NCBI GenBank assembly: GCA_022773025.1
Contig: JALEZF010000055.1
Location: forward strand, 1 to 51,144
Length of the DNA stretch: 51,144 nucleotides
Direction: 5' to 3'
From: Clostridium sp.
GTDB taxonomy: Bacteria > Bacillota > Clostridia > Clostridiales > Clostridiaceae
The first letter of the stretch is position 1. Each line of letters begins with the position of its first letter. This document shows positions 46,528 to 51,144 of this stretch, in pieces. The translations under genes and the position numbers were made by a program. Below the pieces are notes generated by a model that was not told the DNA's origin, ran no database searches, and was given only the letters and a program-made list of their open reading frames with translations.

Positions 46528-48081
46528 ATGAAAAAATGTTTGATGATATTTATGATATGTATACCATTAGTATTTAGCGGATGTATAGAAAAGAATTCTA
46601 TAAAGGATGAGGAAAAAAGGAATACTCCCATAATCAGTCTAGAAAATATGCCTGAGTCCTTAGTATCTTTTCAAACTAAAGATGAAGAAGAGATAGGCTG
46701 TGCTTTGTTTGAAGGACTTGTGACACTAGGAGATAGCGGAGAGATTGAAGGGGCATTAGCAAAAGAGTATAAGGTATCAAGTGATGGGATCACTTACGAA
46801 TTTACGTTACGAGATGATATATTCTGGAGCAATGGCAAGGAGATAACAGCCTATGATTTTGTGGATTTTTTCAAGAACTTATTAGACCCTAAAGAAAAGA
46901 TAGAAGGGTTAGAGAATATGTACTGCATATTTGGAGCGAAAGACTACAATCAAGGAAAAGGACAGTTCAGTTCTGTAGCTATAGATTCTGTAGATAAGAA
47001 AAAGCTTAAAATAAGAATGAATTATAAAGATGATAGCTTTTTATACAATTTAACTCAGCCTAAATTTAGACTCAGAAAAAATTTTAATTTGCTTAAGGAC
47101 TATAAAAATCAATATGAAAACATAGATTACAGTGGAGCATACAAGATATCATCTATAAAAGATGACAAAGTTTTAAAATTAAAGAGTAACGACAAGTATT
47201 GGGACACTGTAAAAGCGCAAGAACTTGATATATCCATAAATAGCAATGAAATGGCTACTGCCGCCTTTGGTCTTGGGAAAGTAGATTTCCTCTTTAATCT
47301 TCCATTAACGGAAGGCGAGGACTTAGAAGATTACCTAAATTATGCTTATGTAGGGGATATGTATAGTGTTGTATTTAATATGCGAAAGGATAAGATAGGC
47401 GAAAGTTCTGTTTTTAGGAAAGCTATAGAAGAATCACTTAAAGTATTGTATATAAAAGATGACATATACAAAAATGGAGGCTTTGTTGATGCAAGAGGAA
47501 ATATGAGCTTTATAAGCAGGGAGCAAGGAGCAAAACTGGCCATGAGCAATAATGAACATGATAGTGTGAATTTATCAAAGGTAAATCAGTGGCTTAAAGA
47601 GATTAACTTTGATAAAAATACAGATCTTACTTTATTATGCCCCAAAGATAATATGTCTATGTTCTTAGGGGAAAAGCTTAAAAGTGTACTAAAAGAAGAA
47701 TTAGAGCTTAATGTGAGGACCTCTTACTTAGATGATGAAGATTATGAGAAAGCTTTAAGTAATGGAAACTTCAGCTTTGCTCTAAAATTATTTAAAGATA
47801 GCAAAAATCCTAAAGATTTTTTTAGCTACTGGACAAAGGATAACGAGAAGAATTATGCGGGCTATTCATCTCTTGAATATGAAAAGATTTTTCAAAGGTA
47901 TAAGACATCTTCAAGTGATAGCGATAAAGTTTTACTAAACCAGATACTAAAAAGAGATGTACCATATATACCAATATGCTACACAAGTATGAGTTATGGA
48001 GTAAGTCCTAATATATCATCTCTAAAGCTTGATGGAAATAACAATATCAATTTTAAAACCATAGAATTTTCAATGAAATAA
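46528..48081 (+). CDS. Orphan OppA-like solute-binding lipoprotein
   Basis: A protein of 517 residues from ATG 46528, after AGGTGAT; the ATG at 46513 has no site. The signal peptide ends LVFSGC, with lipidated Cys at about 19. The family 5 motif is present in a diverged form: LRDDIFWSNGKEITAYDFVDFFKNLLDP. It is quite different from OppA of the operon at 29-31 kb and is not next to any permease or ATPase gene, so it may bind a peptide for a shared transporter or act as a sensor. Ligand unknown. Confidence 0.85.
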   Translation: MKKCLMIFMICIPLVFSGCIEKNSIKDEEKRNTPIISLENMPESLVSFQTKDEEEIGCALFEGLVTLGDSGEIEGALAKEYKVSSDGITYEFTLRDDIFWSNGKEITAYDFVDFFKNLLDPKEKIEGLENMYCIFGAKDYNQGKGQFSSVAIDSVDKKKLKIRMNYKDDSFLYNLTQPKFRLRKNFNLLKDYKNQYENIDYSGAYKISSIKDDKVLKLKSNDKYWDTVKAQELDISINSNEMATAAFGLGKVDFLFNLPLTEGEDLEDYLNYAYVGDMYSVVFNMRKDKIGESSVFRKAIEESLKVLYIKDDIYKNGGFVDARGNMSFISREQGAKLAMSNNEHDSVNLSKVNQWLKEINFDKNTDLTLLCPKDNMSMFLGEKLKSVLKEELELNVRTSYLDDEDYEKALSNGNFSFALKLFKDSKNPKDFFSYWTKDNEKNYAGYSSLEYEKIFQRYKTSSSDSDKVLLNQILKRDVPYIPICYTSMSYGVSPNISSLKLDGNNNINFKTIEFSMK

Positions 48082-48117
48082 AAGTTTCGTCTATGAGCGC
48101 AACTAAAGACATCAAGA

Positions 48118-48192
48118 TAGCTAAGTTTAAACTAACCCTAATAAGTTAGACTTAAAAAATCTAACTTATTAGGGTCAGTCTAGTTAAAGCTA
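48118..48192. repeat. Long inverted repeat
   Basis: Two 33-base arms share a perfect 16-base core, ACCCTAATAAGTTAGA against TCTAACTTATTAGGGT, around CTTAAAAAA, with partial matching further out (TAGCT/AGCTA at the ends). There is no T tract directly after it. It sits between convergent genes and might be a terminator, a small mobile-element remnant or a processing site. A 23-codon ORF with GTGGAGG (48214-48285) follows, but its spacing is too long to be convincing. Confidence 0.75.
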
Positions 48193-48253
48193 CTGTGGAG
48201 GTTTTTTTATTTTATGAAATCTGTAGGGATTATTGTTCAAAAATATAGATGTT

Positions 48254-49615
48254 TTAATTTAGGCAGAAAAGACACAAAAATATAGGATAAATTGAGTTAT
48301 CTGCATTAAAAGAATTTTTTATATCAGTAAATTGTTGCTTTTTAGTTGTAAATTTTACTGACTTATAAAATATAGGAGCTATAGACGAAGTTTCAGGTGT
48401 CGGAAGAGAATTTTGTTTAAAGTTTTCTTCACCTATTAAATCCTCTGATTTTTGTGTGAATCCTCTATAGCGCTCTAAATCATTTAGGGGAGGTGGGGCA
48501 GGCCAACTACCTATGATTCCTGAAGAAATCAGACCTTTCTTGTAGACATTGACTATTTTATTAGAGATTCTTGGCTCATCCTTAAAAGAATATATGGCAG
48601 CTATATAGGAAATAAAATCTTCACCGTAGTAGGAGATTTCCTTCTTGTCCTGTTTTTTTATAAATATTCCTATATTATCATCATATGATAAGGATAGTTT
48701 TTCTAATAAAAGTTCTTTCTCCTTGTGAAAGAATTCAGAGTTCATATTTTTATTGAACATGTCGATGTCTATAAGGAGAAGAGAGTATAGATTTATGTCA
48801 TTACTATGATTATTCTCCTGATTATAAAAATTCTCTACAGCCAAATCCATTAAATCAACTAATAGAAGTTCAGCATCGGTGTCATGAGAAGCTTCATAGT
48901 ATATATTAAGTCCAAGAAGGAATTTGTACATCTCTTCTGAAGGAAGTTAGTATAGCTCTTCTTTAGAGTTTATAAACATGTTTAATATGTCATTAGATAA
49001 GGACTTGTACTGATCCATATCTTGAGCGTTAGGGTCTGTAGAGTACTTATAGTAGGCTGACATTAGCATACATTGATCAGACACCTTGTAGCTCTCATCT
49101 TTTATCTCAAAAGCAAGGCTTCCACCATTGGAACCAGTATATTTTTTGTTTACAAACATGCCATCATCATTTCTTAAGTACTTCAAATAAAAGTCTAACT
49201 GAGCTTTTGCCATGTGAGAGTATAGGACTCCTAAAGAATAAAGGTTTTTATCTAGCTTTTCAAACTGATAATAGTAATCAGCTAGTTTTAAAAGGCTTAA
49301 TGTCATATAAACATTACCACTTACAGTGAGTTCTTTTTTAAAAGAGGAGTCGTCCCAGTAAGGTCCATATTTACCCTTGAGTATTTTATCGTGAGCTTTT
49401 TTATAAACACATAAAAGTGGAGAATTCTCCTTGAATATGTTAATATCAATATTAGGTGTAGATTTTATCTTTAGGTCCTTAAGGGATGTAGTTATGCCAC
49501 ATCTAGAATTTAAAACTATATGCTTCAATGACTCTCTAGAAAAGTATGATAATTGATTTGATACATTTTCTGGAGTTATGGAGTTGATTCTTAAAAATGG
49601 GCCTATATACTTCAA
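48254..49615 (-). pseudogene. Large hypothetical gene broken by one in-frame TAA
   Basis: One frame runs over 453 codons apart from a TAA at 48949-48947. The two halves are 222 and about 230 residues, and the frame is kept across the stop (KEELY-stop-LPSEEMYKF). The start MKYIGPFLRINSITPENV is good. The whole is helix-rich with repeated aromatic-rich helices and resembles an alpha/alpha-barrel protein, but no family was recognised; a carbohydrate-active or epimerase-like role is only a guess. A single base change explains the stop. It could be a recent pseudogene, a sequencing error or read-through. Confidence 0.8.
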
Positions 49616-49787
49616 TTTTTAAATCTCCTAAAAAAAGTAATCCTTATATAAATAATATGTAAGGGAATGGATTTTAGTGAATATATATTTATCAAATTTA
49701 AAAATATCTTAGATGATTTAAAATTTTAATAAGATAAAATATTCAAAGTTGAGTTTAATATACATTGTAGCGAAGGGGAGGTAACAT

Positions 49788-50399
49788 ATGAAAAAGTTAA
49801 TAGTTGCAAGCAATAATCAGCATAAAATACAGGAAATAAAAGAGATTTTAAAGGATGTATCTATAGAGGTTGTATCTCTAAAAGATGAAGGAATTTTTAT
49901 AGAGGTAGAAGAAGACGGAATGACCTTTAAAGAAAATGCTTATAAAAAAGCAAAGGAGATTTATGATTATCTTAAAACAAAAGGATATGAGAATTTCATA
50001 GTTATGTCTGATGACTCTGGAATAACTGTTGATGCTCTTAATGGAGAGCCAGGAGTTTATTCAGCAAGATATGCAGGAGAACCTTCTGACTCAGCAAAAA
50101 ACAATGAGAAGCTTTTAGCCAATCTTAAGGATGTTCCTTGGGAAAAAAGAGGTGGAAGTTTTGTATGTCATATAAGTCTTATAGATGACAGAGGTATTTC
50201 ATATGATGCAGAGGGAATAGTTAGAGGAATAGTCACTAAAGAATTAAGAGGCAAAGATGGTTTTGGATACGATCCTCTATTTTATATAGAAAAGTATAAA
50301 AAGACTTTTGGAGAAATCCAAAGTGATGAAAAAAATAAGATAAGTCATAGAAGCATAGCTTTAGGAAAAGTCAGAGATATTATAAAAAACATGAAGTAG
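49788..50399 (+). CDS. rdgB: Non-canonical purine NTP pyrophosphatase (RdgB/HAM1)
   Basis: A protein of 203 residues, standard for the family. It hydrolyses XTP, ITP and dITP to monophosphates so that deaminated purines do not enter DNA or RNA. Motifs: IVASNNQHKIQEIKEIL, VMSDDSGITVDALNGEPGVYSARYAG, KDGFGYDPLFY and ISHRSIALGK. GGGGAGG lies eight bases before the ATG. The phosphodiesterase gene follows 14 bases later, a frequent pairing in clostridia. Confidence 0.96.
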   Translation: MKKLIVASNNQHKIQEIKEILKDVSIEVVSLKDEGIFIEVEEDGMTFKENAYKKAKEIYDYLKTKGYENFIVMSDDSGITVDALNGEPGVYSARYAGEPSDSAKNNEKLLANLKDVPWEKRGGSFVCHISLIDDRGISYDAEGIVRGIVTKELRGKDGFGYDPLFYIEKYKKTFGEIQSDEKNKISHRSIALGKVRDIIKNMK

Positions 50400-50413
50400 G
50401 GGAGGACATAATA

Positions 50414-50890
50414 GTGCTTATTGCAGTGCTTAGTGATACGCATAGATACGAAAGCTACATTAAGATGGCAGCTAAAATGTGTAAAGATGCAGATGTAGTA
50501 TTACATTTAGGTGATAATGTTAGTGATGTAGAAATTATAAAAAAAGAAATAGGAAAAGACGTGATTTTTGTAAAGGGAAATTGTGACATTGAGAGAAGTG
50601 CTAAGGTGGAGCAGCTTATTGAATTAGAAAATAAAAAAATACTTATGACCCATGGACATGAGTATGGTGTGAAAAGTAGTTTGCTAAACCTTAATTATCG
50701 TGCTAAAGAGCTTGGGGCAGATATAGCCTTATATGGACATAGTCACATTGCCTCTATTGAAAAGCATGATGGTGTATGGTTCGTGAACCCAGGCAGTGTA
50801 TCTCTTCCAAGGGGATTAAGGCATACTATAGCTTTTATAGAAATTAAAGATGGAGTAATAAATTCTTGGTTAAAGGACATAATGATATAA
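50414..50890 (+). CDS. YfcE/MJ0936-type metallophosphoesterase
   Basis: A protein of 158 residues from a GTG start preceded by GGGGAGGACA. Metal ligands are in LSDTH, HLGDNVSD, VKGNCD, MTHGHEYGV and YGHSHIA, followed by WFVNPGSVSLPR. Relatives are Mn-dependent phosphodiesterases of unknown natural substrate. It is co-transcribed with rdgB. Confidence 0.95.
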   Translation: MLIAVLSDTHRYESYIKMAAKMCKDADVVLHLGDNVSDVEIIKKEIGKDVIFVKGNCDIERSAKVEQLIELENKKILMTHGHEYGVKSSLLNLNYRAKELGADIALYGHSHIASIEKHDGVWFVNPGSVSLPRGLRHTIAFIEIKDGVINSWLKDIMI

Positions 50891-50937
50891 GGGTATAAAA
50901 GAAATTAAAAAAAACTAAAAAAAAGTTATAAAAAGTA

Positions 50938-50966
50938 TTGACGTATTAATTTATATCGTGTAGAAT
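50938..50966 (+). promoter_or_regulatory. Promoter of the tRNA cluster
   Basis: TTGACG (50938-50943), a 17-base spacer and TAGAAT (50961-50966). The leader then has a small GTCGTC-AG-GACGAC hairpin (50974-50987) before the first tRNA. Confidence 0.75.
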
Positions 50967-51003
50967 AATCTATGTCGTCAGGACGACGGCACTGATTATG
51001 AAT

Positions 51004-51079
51004 CGGGGTGTAGCGCAGATGGGAGCGCGCGTGCTTTGGGAGCATGAGGTCGCAGGTTCAAGCCCTGTCACCCCGACCA
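51004..51079 (+). tRNA. tRNA-Pro (anticodon TGG)
   Basis: Acceptor arms CGGGGTG and CACCCCG pair fully, with encoded ACCA at the end. The D arm is GCGC-type, the anticodon loop CTTTGGG gives TGG, and the T arm has GTTCAAGCC. Length 76 bases. Confidence 0.97.
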
Positions 51080-51103
51080 TTTAAATAAATTATAAAATAA
51101 TAT

Positions 51104-51144
51104 GCGGGTGTAGCTCAATGGTAGAGCCCTAGCCTTCCAAGCTA
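51104..51144 (+). tRNA. tRNA-Gly (anticodon TCC), 3'-truncated by the window
   Basis: The 5' acceptor GCGGGTG, D arm TAGCTCAATGGTAGAGC and anticodon stem with CTTCCAA (anticodon TCC) are visible. The window ends before the T arm. It is 24 bases after tRNA-Pro, in the same cluster. Confidence 0.93.

Noticed and set aside
48214..48285. 23-codon ORF after the long inverted repeat, with GTGGAGG upstream
   Set aside because: The spacing from GGAGG to ATG (12 bases) is too long and the peptide has no distinct features; kept only as a note.

Overview
The window is low-GC, densely packed DNA from an anaerobic Firmicute, almost certainly a Clostridium of the sensu stricto group. The evidence is the butyryl-CoA operon crt-bcd-etfB-etfA-hbd next to the redox repressor Rex, the NADH/ferredoxin:NADP bifurcating enzyme NfnAB, strong GGAGG ribosome sites before most genes, sigma-A promoters (TTGACA-17-TATAAT), many hairpin-plus-T terminators, and a guanine riboswitch before guaB. 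No insertion sequence, prophage, integron or CRISPR array was seen.

Layout. 1-2.2 kb: 3' part of a secreted SH3b-repeat/NlpC-P60 cell-wall hydrolase. 2.3-5.2 kb: CadC-like metal repressor and a Cd/Zn P-type ATPase with an operator. 5.2-7.4 kb: NfeD, flotillin FloA and a third small protein behind a palindromic operator candidate, then a promoter-plus-terminator unit with no ORF (candidate sRNA). 7.5-8.7 kb: a divergent phosphodiesterase and a small membrane protein. 8.8-14.6 kb: rex and the butyryl-CoA operon, with a Rex operator between the promoter and crt. 14.6-18.4 kb: an orphan GH65 N-terminal domain, a membrane protein and nfnAB, the last two joined by an attenuator-like set of repeats. 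18.5-22.4 kb: OGG-type glycosylase, DUF1461 membrane protein, and CIRCE-controlled groES-groEL. 22.5-25.0 kb: a decayed type IV pilus locus (intact prepilin peptidase and pilin around a frameshifted, deleted pilB). 25.2-28.6 kb: riboswitch-guaB-guaA. 28.8-34.7 kb: oppABCDF with a long leader holding a CodY-like box and a perfect palindrome. 34.8-40.2 kb: small membrane ORF, pgi, a DUF188 gene, a 58-residue protein, a seven-repeat triple-tyrosine protein and an RsuA-type pseudouridine synthase. 40.3-45.2 kb: a candidate C-rich sRNA, a YerC/TrpR-like regulator, pcrA and ligA. 45.3-51.1 kb: small membrane proteins, an orphan OppA-like lipoprotein, a gene broken by one in-frame TAA, rdgB, a YfcE-like phosphodiesterase, and the start of a tRNA cluster (Pro, Gly).

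How they fit together. Rex senses NADH/NAD+ and probably represses the butyryl-CoA operon through the site before crt. Bcd-EtfAB and NfnAB are both flavin-based bifurcating systems that share ferredoxin, so this stretch is a redox-balancing block. Opp peptide uptake and guanine-controlled GMP synthesis add nutrient sensing. The most interesting unexplained items are the C-rich candidate sRNA at about 40.33-40.41 kb, the candidate sRNA at about 7.45-7.55 kb, and the competing hairpins before nfnA. All calls come from reading the sequence; no database search or folding program was run.
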